This document shows positions 42,451 to 51,000 of a stretch of DNA of 64,000 bases, piece after piece. Position 1 is the stretch's first letter, and the number at the start of each line of letters is the position of its first letter. The notes below the pieces were generated by a model, which saw only the letters and a program-made list of their open reading frames with translations, made no database searches and was not told where the DNA came from. The stretch is from Fibrobacterota bacterium (GTDB taxonomy: Bacteria; Fibrobacterota; Chitinivibrionia; Chitinivibrionales; Chitinispirillaceae), in contig JAEWVR010000036.1 in the NCBI GenBank assembly GCA_023459055.1, positions 15,344 through 79,343 on the forward strand, in the 5' to 3' direction. The translations under genes were made by a program, and so were the position numbers.

Positions 42451-44103
42451 TCACTCCAGATCAAATAAAAAGTCACATCCTTTCCCAGCTCTGATTTCCA
42501 TTTCAACAGTTGTGTTTTTATAATTCTCTGGTAGTTTAAGCCGGAATGTTGTCCATTTATCAATGATGGTACTTTCATAATGTGCACTTTTCATCCCTTT
42601 ATTCATCATGGGACCATTAAAATAGATCCAGTCTGAAAATGCCTGACGGACACGGATTGATATTCTGCCACTTCCTCGCAGCCGTAGCGTTATGACTGGT
42701 TCTGTTATTGTCACTGATTTTCGTGCAATACTAATATTCCGACTGCCGGATTTGTAACCTAAATGAAAAAACGTCCTGCCTTCATCACTCTTTTCTGCAA
42801 GCGATGCAGCCGTAGTACAAAGTGTCCAGTGCTTACTGATACGGGTAGGATGTACCCGTAAAGTACCTGAGCTATCTGCTTCAAATGGTATCTTTTCTGG
42901 TTTGTCATTCTGGTACAGTTCTGCTTTATCCGTAAATGGTTTACAGGTAAATGATGCTATCACAGGCAGATGATCTGAATAGCCGTTTGCGGTATGCTGT
43001 ATACGATTGTTCTGCCTTTTAATTTCCCACCGGAATGGAATATTGCCACGAAGTAATTTTTTATTCCAGGTAAAAACTTTATAGCTGTTGTCAATGTAGG
43101 ATATACCCTTACTGTCAAATAATAATCTGTCAATTATTATATGATCCAGTGTCTGGTTATATCCTTTGTGAACTTCACTCATACGGTCTGATTCCGGTAG
43201 TTCAAGCCATAAGTCATAATATCCTTTTGCCTTTCTGAGCATGTCCTGTTCAGTGATATGTCTCACACTGCCGGATACTTCAGCAACAGTGCCAAGAATG
43301 TGATTCAAACCGTTTATCTGCAGACTGTTTTTACCTGATTTGGTACTATTGCGGAATTCATCATAGTTGATATTGAAATCTCCGGTAAGAATACATTCTG
43401 AGGATGTTCCTATTGTATCAAGTCTTCGCTTCAGTACCTGGGCCGCGATAGTACGATCCTGTTCTGGATTCATTTTTGATGGCCAATGATTGACAAATAC
43501 CTTGAATGTCGTATTTTTGAACGTTATATCGCTTTCGATAATATTTCGTGATGTCTTACCGTTATCCATTCGCACCTCATGCATCAGAACCTTTTTTACA
43601 GGATATTTCGATAATAGCGCAGTGCAGGTACTGGTCTTGACAGGTTGGTCTCCGATGACACTATATTTATAATCAAGTCCTTTGTTCTTAAGATTTTTTT
43701 TGAGTTGCTTCAGTGAATGGTAACTTTCCACTTCACAAAGTCCGATAATATCCGGTCGCATCGCCGTGATTACATCCGTAATCGCTGACACCTTTTTTTG
43801 GGCGACAAACTTATCCCAGTTTGATACAGCGGGATTATATTCAGGGTACTCAGTGCCTTCAAAACGGGTATCAAAAAGGTTTTCAACATTGTAAAATGCA
43901 ACAGTAAAGGTGTCAGTTTGGTATGCTGCCGCAGCAGTTGATGGTGCTTTAATTGGAACAGAGGAGATTTCTATTTCAGATGTTTTTTCTTTACATGATA
44001 TTAATAGACACAATACTATGAGCAAAATGTGAATCGTGAATGGTGATTCGTGATCTGTCGCTCTTGACGCTCCCGTATTATTGTTATCAATCTTGCTAAT
44101 CAT
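42451..44103 (-). CDS. Lipoprotein with endonuclease/exonuclease/phosphatase (EEP) domain
   Basis: About 550 residues. N-terminal hydrophobic segment with lipobox LLISC (Cys37 from the ATG at 44103). EEP domain about 55-410: AFYNVENLFDT, GLCEVES, VNHWPSK, ILTGDFNIN, LDHIIID and the terminal YSDHLPV, so Mg-dependent phosphodiesterase residues are in place. The last about 150 residues look like a beta-sandwich (ITLRLRGSGRISIRV, WTTFRLKLPENYKNTTVEMEIRAG), perhaps carbohydrate- or surface-binding. Likely an extracytoplasmic nuclease or lipid/sugar phosphodiesterase. Residues about 13-25 of the leader are encoded by heptamer repeats. Confidence 0.75.
   Translation of the reverse strand: MISKIDNNNTGASRATDHESPFTIHILLIVLCLLISCKEKTSEIEISSVPIKAPSTAAAAYQTDTFTVAFYNVENLFDTRFEGTEYPEYNPAVSNWDKFVAQKKVSAITDVITAMRPDIIGLCEVESYHSLKQLKKNLKNKGLDYKYSVIGDQPVKTSTCTALLSKYPVKKVLMHEVRMDNGKTSRNIIESDITFKNTTFKVFVNHWPSKMNPEQDRTIAAQVLKRRLDTIGTSSECILTGDFNINYDEFRNSTKSGKNSLQINGLNHILGTVAEVSGSVRHITEQDMLRKAKGYYDLWLELPESDRMSEVHKGYNQTLDHIIIDRLLFDSKGISYIDNSYKVFTWNKKLLRGNIPFRWEIKRQNNRIQHTANGYSDHLPVIASFTCKPFTDKAELYQNDKPEKIPFEADSSGTLRVHPTRISKHWTLCTTAASLAEKSDEGRTFFHLGYKSGSRNISIARKSVTITEPVITLRLRGSGRISIRVRQAFSDWIYFNGPMMNKGMKSAHYESTIIDKWTTFRLKLPENYKNTTVEMEIRAGKGCDFLFDLE
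44029..44063. repeat. Heptanucleotide repeat (GTGAATC type, five units) inside a CDS leader
   Basis: GTGAATC, GTGAATG, GTGATTC, GTGATCT, GTCGCTC in one register. It lies within the coding sequence for the N-terminal leader of the EEP lipoprotein. The same unit recurs at 61826-61846. Confidence 0.75.
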
Positions 44104-44291
44104 TTTCTGATCTGCATCCCTCAATCTCTGTCTTATAAATTATGTAATCCAAATAATCCAGATCACCATTCGGTTAAAAGACGTATGCCATACGTCACTA
44201 CAACAGGATACTACTTTTACCACTGGCTACTATTTCCCCCTCAAAAATACCCTTTCCCCTCAAATAAAAAATAACTTTTTAATCACATTTG

Positions 44292-44319
44292 TGAAACTTC
44301 TTATATTGGATAGGTGTTA
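44292..44319 (+). promoter_or_regulatory. Candidate ECF-sigma-type promoter
   Basis: TGAAAC at 44292-44297, 16-bp spacer, then GTGTTA at 44314. TGAAAC matches the -35 element of many ECF regulons, and the element sits 36 bp before an ECF sigma gene, suggesting autoregulation. The -10 element is not diagnostic. Confidence 0.35.
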
Positions 44320-44354
44320 TACTAAGAGGAAAGGATATCCCTGAAGCGGTACGC

Positions 44355-44858
44355 ATGCGTGATTTATTTGAAAAATTTGTGATGGAACATCAGGATATGG
44401 TGTTCTCGACTGCAATGCGTATAACGTGTAATAGTGCAGAAGCAGAGGATATTTCTCAACAGGTTTTCCTTCAGGCCTATAAGCAATTCAATGAGTTACA
44501 GAGTCACTGCAATGTTGGTGGATGGCTGCGGCTTGCGGCAAGAAACCTTAGTATCAATCATGTTAAACGCTATGTTTTGCGATGGCAGTTTTTTGATACG
44601 GTGACTGATATTCCACGGGAGATTGAGCAGGGTAATGATGACGAATTTTTGTATGATAACACCGATAAGCTCAAACGTGCCCTCTCCGGGCTGCCATCAA
44701 AGTACCGGGTACCGCTTGTCCTTTTTTACTATGAAGGTCTGGCATATTATCAGATTGCCGAAGAGTTAAAATGTTCTGAAGGAAAAATCAAGACGGATAT
44801 ATTCAGAGCCAAAAAAATGTTGAAAGAAAAAATGGAGTCAGGTGCAAATGAACAATAA
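44355..44858 (+). CDS. ECF-family RNA polymerase sigma factor
   Basis: 167 residues. Sigma2: FEKFVMEHQDMVFSTAMRITCNSAEAEDISQQVFLQAYKQF, with the DISQQVFL core-binding helix. Sigma4: LSGLPSKYRVPLVLFYYEGLAYYQIAEELKCSEGKIKTDIFRAKKML, a helix-turn-helix for the -35 element. First gene of a three-gene unit: its 3' end overlaps the next ORF by 11 bp, and the third ORF overlaps by ATGA. The second gene is a membrane protein, the usual place of an anti-sigma factor. Confidence 0.9.
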   Translation: MRDLFEKFVMEHQDMVFSTAMRITCNSAEAEDISQQVFLQAYKQFNELQSHCNVGGWLRLAARNLSINHVKRYVLRWQFFDTVTDIPREIEQGNDDEFLYDNTDKLKRALSGLPSKYRVPLVLFYYEGLAYYQIAEELKCSEGKIKTDIFRAKKMLKEKMESGANEQ

Positions 44859-45276
44859 CGATAAATTGATACCCTGCTGGAAAGCACCCGGGTCACTGCT
44901 TTCTCATGTACTTGAACAGATCGACAGAAAACAGTGTGTCTTCGGATTTTTCGTATGGCCGCTTTACTTACGGGTTATTTTTTGCATTGTTGCTTTTGCC
45001 GGGATCATCTTCGGTATCCTGGTTTCATCCCAGATCATTGCCGTTTCTGATGTAGTTGCAATTGTCAATTGGAAAATAAATCTGTTGTATAACATTTATC
45101 ATAAAATTCTGATTGCTCACGAAATCGTTCATAGTATTGCCGGTAGATTTATATGGCAACCGGTTATATCAATAGCTGTTACGATTGTGAGTTTATTGGT
45201 ACTTAGTGCATGGGCAGCAAGTATTGCCGGACTTTACAAATTGATCCGGTCACAGGTAAGGAGACGCTTAATATGA
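44848..45276 (+). CDS. Small two-TM membrane protein, possible anti-sigma factor
   Basis: About 142 residues. A cytoplasmic N-terminus of about 40 residues (CWKAPGSLLSHVLEQIDRKQ), a first membrane segment (about 45-68, VIFCIVAFAGIIFGILVSS), a loop, and a second segment (about 110-132) before a basic end RSQVRRRLI. There is no zinc-binding HxxxCxxC of ZAS anti-sigma factors. Position straight after an ECF sigma gene suggests it controls that factor; this is inferred from context only. The ATG at 44848 is preferred to the GTG at 44842. Confidence 0.6.
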   Translation: MNNNDKLIPCWKAPGSLLSHVLEQIDRKQCVFGFFVWPLYLRVIFCIVAFAGIIFGILVSSQIIAVSDVVAIVNWKINLLYNIYHKILIAHEIVHSIAGRFIWQPVISIAVTIVSLLVLSAWAASIAGLYKLIRSQVRRRLI

Positions 45277-46811
45277 AATCAACACTGGTCACGCATGTTT
45301 GTATACTCGTTTTCACGAGTATATTTAAAATAACCATTTTGTCAGCTCAGTCAACACAATCAGATATCGCTGTTGAAAGTACGCAATCAATAGTCAGTCA
45401 TAATTCAGAACTGATTCGAATGTTCAGCGGTAATGCCGTTGTAAAAAAAGGTGAAGTGTTTGAAACGGTTGTTGTTATGGGTGGTGATGCAGAAATTTAC
45501 GGAACAGTAAACGATGCTGTTGTGATAATGGGTGGGAAACTGCTGCTTGATGGTATTGTTAATGGTGATTGTGTTGTACTTGGAGGGATTGCTGATGTAA
45601 AGGCGGGAACGATTATAAACGGGGATCTGGTGATGATCGGTGGTGAAAATGCAATCGATTCCGGTGTTGTTATTAATGGCGATAAAGTGATTATCGCTGC
45701 CTGGGCTGGAAAATTTATCAATAATATTACACCATATCTTGAACATTGTATTTTTAAAGGCCGCTTTATTGCAATATCGCTTCCCTGGACACTCTGGATT
45801 CTGGCCGGATATGTCGCACTTATGTTTGTTTGTGCAATTCTCTTTCACTCCACATTTGTAAAAAGTATCGAGATTGTCAATCATAAAGTTTTAACTGCAC
45901 TGTTGATTGGAATACTTATTCCGGTTGCTGTCGGGCCGGTTTTTGTTGCATTGTCAATTTCATTTATCGGTATTCCTGCAATTCCCGCTGTTATTCTGAC
46001 ACTTCAGGGGGCAATGCTTATTGGAATTTTTGCGATCAACGCGCATACGGGTAAGCACCTGTTGTCAATTTTTGGCAGTAATGCTGCTCTTCCACCGATT
46101 GTATTTGCTCTTATTGGATCGGCACTTTACGGGGCACTTATGCTTCTGCCATTTGTCGGGGGATTTATTACGGTTGTGTTGACAACTGTCGGGACCGGGG
46201 CCGGAGTACTTGCAATATTTTCATTTGTAAAATCACTGAAATACACAAAATGCATGTCCGGAAAGACTACTGTTCCTGGTCATGCAGATAATAACCCTGT
46301 GCAAACCACTGATCCTGCTGATAATGATGATGGTATGGTAGTACCAGCACAAGAGGTATCAGCTGTACAGTTGCCACTACAGTCAACTGAAAGTACCATG
46401 GCTGGAAATGCAACTTTTCTACAGCGCCTGGGGGCTGCAATTATCGATACAATGCTTGTATTTATAGTGTTTGGTATGATCACCAAACCGGTTATATCAT
46501 TGTTGCATCAGGCGCATGACTCTTTTGGATCACTTGGTATGATCATGCTGCTGGCCTACTTTACTGCAATGTGGGCGTGGAAACAAACAACGGTAGGTAT
46601 GATTGTGTTTCGTTTGAAAGTTTACAGAGTGGATAATACACCGCTTACGTTCAGTATTGCAGTTATCCGGGCGCTTGGATTGCTTCTGTCAATTCTTCCG
46701 TTTGGACTCGGATTCCTCTGGATGATATGGGATAAGGATAAATTAACCTGGTATGATCGTATCGCAGGGACAGTGGTAAAACGGGTTGATGGCACATTGT
46801 CGATTGTGTAA
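45273..46811 (+). CDS. Bactofilin-like repeat membrane protein with C-terminal RDD domain
   Basis: About 512 residues. A signal peptide comes first. A polymer-forming beta-helix-like region (about 45-150) follows, with repeated GGxxxxxGxVxGDxVV elements (VVMGGDAEIYGTVNDAVVIMGG, GIVNGDCVVLGG, IINGDLVMIGG, VINGDKVII). Then come several membrane segments (about 175-330), a linker, and a C-terminal RDD domain (about 385-505: RLGAAIIDTMLVFIVF, TVGMIVFRLKVYRVD, LTWYDRIAGTVVKR). AAGGAG lies upstream, and the ATG overlaps the previous stop by ATGA. Probably the output or sensor of the ECF system at the envelope. Confidence 0.72.
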   Translation: MKSTLVTHVCILVFTSIFKITILSAQSTQSDIAVESTQSIVSHNSELIRMFSGNAVVKKGEVFETVVVMGGDAEIYGTVNDAVVIMGGKLLLDGIVNGDCVVLGGIADVKAGTIINGDLVMIGGENAIDSGVVINGDKVIIAAWAGKFINNITPYLEHCIFKGRFIAISLPWTLWILAGYVALMFVCAILFHSTFVKSIEIVNHKVLTALLIGILIPVAVGPVFVALSISFIGIPAIPAVILTLQGAMLIGIFAINAHTGKHLLSIFGSNAALPPIVFALIGSALYGALMLLPFVGGFITVVLTTVGTGAGVLAIFSFVKSLKYTKCMSGKTTVPGHADNNPVQTTDPADNDDGMVVPAQEVSAVQLPLQSTESTMAGNATFLQRLGAAIIDTMLVFIVFGMITKPVISLLHQAHDSFGSLGMIMLLAYFTAMWAWKQTTVGMIVFRLKVYRVDNTPLTFSIAVIRALGLLLSILPFGLGFLWMIWDKDKLTWYDRIAGTVVKRVDGTLSIV

Positions 46812-47272
46812 TATGTCCAGCTGCTTTTATCAGGTGGAATAATTGGTTTTTCGTCCTGAGATGTGGAATCACGAACTATCCCGGGCTTCGGCCCTTTGAT
46901 ATCATATCAATGAATGACAACTGTTGATAAGTAAGATAAACTGTTCCAGACCGGTACATCCCATAATCGCATAGACCCGATTTACCCTGAATGATATCCT
47001 GCATAGTTCCACGGATGTACTGATTTGGTACGTGAGGTTTTAAAAATCAGAGAGATAGCAAAAACTAATAAATTTGACATATTATTTATGTCAGTATTGC
47101 TTTTTTGTGTGTCCTGAGTGATTTTACTTGTATGAATTGATATTATCTTGCAAGGTGATGTGTAAAAACAGTATAAATCCCGTTCGCAGATAAAAATAAA
47201 GCGATTATGTTTTTTATCGGACATAAAAAGCAGCCAATTCGACACACATATTTATAAGGAAGGAATTACTTT
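46812..47272. other. Intergenic region without a supported gene
   Basis: 461 bp between the RDD protein and the Rnk-like gene. A minus-strand frame at 46982-47245 lacks a ribosome-binding site and protein-like composition. AAGGAAGGAA at 47259-47268 is the Shine-Dalgarno of the gene at 47273. No clear terminator or repeat. Confidence 0.5.
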
Positions 47273-47689
47273 ATGTCAGATAACTGCATTTATATTACAG
47301 AAAATGATCTGAATAAGTTGAACGCACTGTTGAGGTCATCAAAAGGCTCTCAAAGACGTGATGAAAAAAGTCTGCAACTATTAGAAGGTGAATTGAACAG
47401 AGCAAAAGTTGTAAAACATCAGGATATACCACCAGACGTTATAACCATGAATTCAGAGATTCATCTCAGAGATATGGACTCACAGGAGGAAACTGTTTAC
47501 AAGCTTGTTTTTCCACACGAGGCCGATATTGATAAGGGCTACGTTTCTGTACTCGCGCCGATTGGTACAGCTCTTATCGGCTATAAAGTGGGTGATATTA
47601 TTGAATGGAATGTTCCGGCTGGTACTGCCAGGTGGAAAGTTATGAAAATCACTTACCAACCGGAAGCTGCCGGCGACTTTCATTTGTAA
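47273..47689 (+). CDS. GreA/GreB-family protein, Rnk-like regulator
   Basis: 138 residues. Short N-terminal helix region (ITENDLNKLNALLRSSKGSQRRDEKSLQLLEGELNRAKVV), then the GreA/B C-terminal FKBP-like domain: IPPDVITMNSEIHLRDMDSQEETVYKLVFPHEAD, VSVLAPIGTALIGYKVGDIIEWNVPAGTARWKVMKI. This matches Rnk (regulator of nucleoside diphosphate kinase), which binds RNA polymerase but lacks the long Gre coiled coil. Strong Shine-Dalgarno. Single-gene unit followed by a hairpin. Confidence 0.85.
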   Translation: MSDNCIYITENDLNKLNALLRSSKGSQRRDEKSLQLLEGELNRAKVVKHQDIPPDVITMNSEIHLRDMDSQEETVYKLVFPHEADIDKGYVSVLAPIGTALIGYKVGDIIEWNVPAGTARWKVMKITYQPEAAGDFHL

Positions 47690-47797
47690 ATACATCCTGA
47701 AACCGTAACAAATCAAATCTTTGCTGTACTATTGACTACAGATAACAGCAATGTCTGCTTTATGACGATGCATCATACGATACTTAATCTGATATTA

Positions 47798-47840
47798 TAA
47801 ATGATACCGGAATCTGTTTCTCTGGTTCCGGTATCATTTA
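47798..47840. terminator. Perfect 15-bp stem-loop after rnk-like gene
   Basis: TAAATGATACCGGAA (47798-47812) pairs perfectly with TTCCGGTATCATTTA (47826-47840) around a 13-nt loop. No T run follows on the plus strand, so it is either a weak terminator or an mRNA 3'-end stabiliser. Confidence 0.6.
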
Positions 47841-47986
47841 CCAATAAGATGATGGGTTTGAAAAGTAGTACGTGTTTTTTGAAAAAAAATTTCCGTTAAT
47901 CAATTTTTTTATGCATTCCCATTTGTTCTATTTATTATCTTATTGCATCGCTGAAACTGATTTTAACGAATCATCCGATATTTTGT

Positions 47987-48015
47987 AGTTACATTTTAGT
48001 TACATTTTAGTTACA
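47987..48015 (+). promoter_or_regulatory. 11-bp direct repeats upstream of the secreted AGE-type gene
   Basis: AGTTACATTTT at 47987 and 47998, and AGTTACA at 48009: three sites spaced one helical turn (11 bp) apart, 44 bp before the start codon. Same-face spacing suggests a regulator-binding site. No matching regulator is nearby. Confidence 0.5.
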
Positions 48016-48058
48016 CAAAAACACCTAAAACCTTAATTGTAGGATTGGAGTTGCCGCA

Positions 48059-51000
48059 ATGTTATGTAGAATGATGTACCAATTGTCCATTGTCATGCTT
48101 GTATTGACAAGCACGCTTTTTTCGCAAACTGAACAAATCAAAAATGGAACCTTTTCAAGTGGTTCCACAAGTTGGAATCTTGGGAAATATGGGGGCAGCT
48201 CAAGTGGTACTGTCAGTAACGGAGAGTACGCCATTGTTGTTACAAGCCCGGGAACTGAATACTGGAACGTTCAGTTTACACAAGGGTCACTTTCTCTTGC
48301 ACAGGGAAAAACATACCGGTTTAGTTTCGATGCTTACAAAGGGACTCAGAACAGTGGTGCACAAACCATGCAGGTAAACATCGGTCAGTCCGGTAGTCCC
48401 TATACATCGTATTTCGGAACTCAAAATAAACTGGTTACCTTGACAACAACGAAGACACGCTACACATATCTGGTTGCAATGACAAATGCAACAGACGCAA
48501 ACGCCCGTGTCGAATTTAACTGCGGGATCTCAACTGGTGGGTATTACATTGACAATGTGAGTCTTCTTGAAGAGACTGCAGCAACACCGCAGCTCAGCGC
48601 TGCACCGGTATCAATTGATTTCGGGAATATTACAGCAGGAAGTTCAAGGACAATGAATATAGCACTGCGTAATGCAGGAACCGCAGCAACAGTGATAAAC
48701 GCTGTGCAGATATCATCGTCTGACTTTACAACAACCATGCGAGCACCTGATACTGTGGCTGCATCAGGAATCGATACTCTTGCCGTAACTTTTTCTCCCG
48801 TATCAGCAGGTGCGTTCTCAGGTTCAGTAACAATATACAGCAATGCATCAGATAATCCGGTCATTACCGTAAACCTGTCAGGTAGTGCGACACTTTCCGG
48901 GATCGGTGTGTCTTCATCGTCAATTTCCTTTACGTCAAAACCAGGAACTCCTGTAACCGGAACCATTGTTCTATCGAATTCCGGTTCAGCCCCAATAACA
49001 TGGAGTCTCGCAAGTAATAGTTCATGGGCAACAGTCACACCGGCCTCCGGCAGCATTGCTGCTCAAGCCCAGGTTATCTGCACGGTGACAGTAAACAGTG
49101 CTTCCCAGGGAGTTTTTTCAGGGAGCCTGTTATTGGCACATTCAGCACTAAATGAGCCTTCTCCTCTGTCAATAGGTATGACATTTACAGCTACCTCCGG
49201 TTATCAACCTACAAGCCCATACATTCTTCACCCGGAACTTGCAATTGACTTTGTGCGAAACATCGCAGACTTCAGGTCAAAGGCCAGGGATAATATCAAT
49301 GGTGGGTATTACACAAATATCAACCGGCAGGGATACTCAACCGGAGCCAATGAAAAAGCGCTCTGCGGACAGTCGCGCATTGCATATACTTTTGTACGCG
49401 CATTCATGGTAACCGGTGATGATAAGTATCTTGAACTGGCACATCATGCGCTTAAGTTTCTTTACTCACATGGCTGGAACAATGGATGGTATTTTGTAAC
49501 AGATTCTACCGGAAAATACGTAGATCATTGGGGACATAATGACTGGTGGAGTTTTCAGCAGCATTATGCACTCATCGGTATCGCCGCAATGGTTGAAGCA
49601 ACCGGTGGAAATATGAACTGGAATGATGGCACCGAAAGTGACCATACCTGGCTTATGCGAGGTGTCAATTCAAATTATACAAAACTATGGGATTCAAGAA
49701 CCGCGACTAAGGGATACTATAACTATTCCAACCGGGCATGGACAAACAAATGGGGAAAAGGATTTACACCGACTGTTGACGGTGTGACAACACATGGTCT
49801 TCTTATGGCGCTCATGTACGACTCTCTCAACCATAAGCAGCGTTTTGTTGAACTGGCCGATAATATTGTCGATCATCTTATTGCCGGTATGTCAGTAGCT
49901 ACTGCGGGTTTTCCTGAAAATTACGATGCAAACTGGAATATTGACAACAGCAGTACAAGCATGGATATCGGTCACGGTTATAAAACCGCATGGGTTTTAC
50001 AACGTGCCTATCTGAGAAATCCTGACCACCCGCAATACCTTACTTCAGCACAGGCTCTTATGCAGAATCTCTGGGATCATGGCTGTTACGATACAGTCAA
50101 TGGAGCTCCATATTCCTATCTGAACTGGAAAACCGGTGAAGTAACAAGCACAAATAAAGATTTCTGGATGACAGAGCAGGGGTTTACTTCCGGCATTATG
50201 AGTTATTATACTGCTACCACTCAGCAGCAGCGTGACATGTACCTGCGCGTTGCAGACGGTTCTTTAAACTTTTTTATGAATCGTATCATTGATCCGGTAT
50301 ATGGTGAGGCTTATAACGTTGTAAACAGGGATGGTTCATCGGTTGTTGATGCCAATAAAGGCGGACTTTTTACTGCCGGCTACCATTCGTCTGAACTTGG
50401 TTATTATGCGTATCTGTACAGCTCACTGTATTATCATAAGTCACCTGTACAGCTTTACTACTATTATCCTGAAACAAATACAGAACGCACCTTTAAACTT
50501 ACTCCGGTTGCTATTGAAGACAGTGTATTAAAAATTACATCGGTTACGCTTGATGGTGTCCCGTATACTGATTTTAACAGTGACAACCGCACCTTGCATC
50601 TGGCTCCCGGTGTTGGCGGTAAATTTAAAGTTACATTCGGATTCACTCCCGCACAAACATTTACCATAAATGCAATTGCTGGAAACGGGGGAGCGATCTC
50701 ACCATCCGGATCTGTAAATGTTGCACAAAACAGTTCTCAGTCGTTTAGAATAACACCAGTCGGAGGGTACAAGGTCAGCGACATTCTTGTTGACGGCGTT
50801 TCAGTTGGAGCAGATACATCATACACATTCTCAAATGTCACATCAGATCATACAATCACAGTCTCATTTGCAACAACGATTCATACTATAACAGCATCTG
50901 CATCTTCCGGTGGTACAATTACTCCAGCCGGTCCTGTCTCTGTTCTGCAAGGATCTTCACAGATCTTTACAATTACACCATCAGCAGGGTATCAGATCGC

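Noticed and set aside
46982..47245. Minus-strand 87-codon frame in an intergenic region
   Set aside because: No ribosome-binding site, no recognisable domain and atypical composition.
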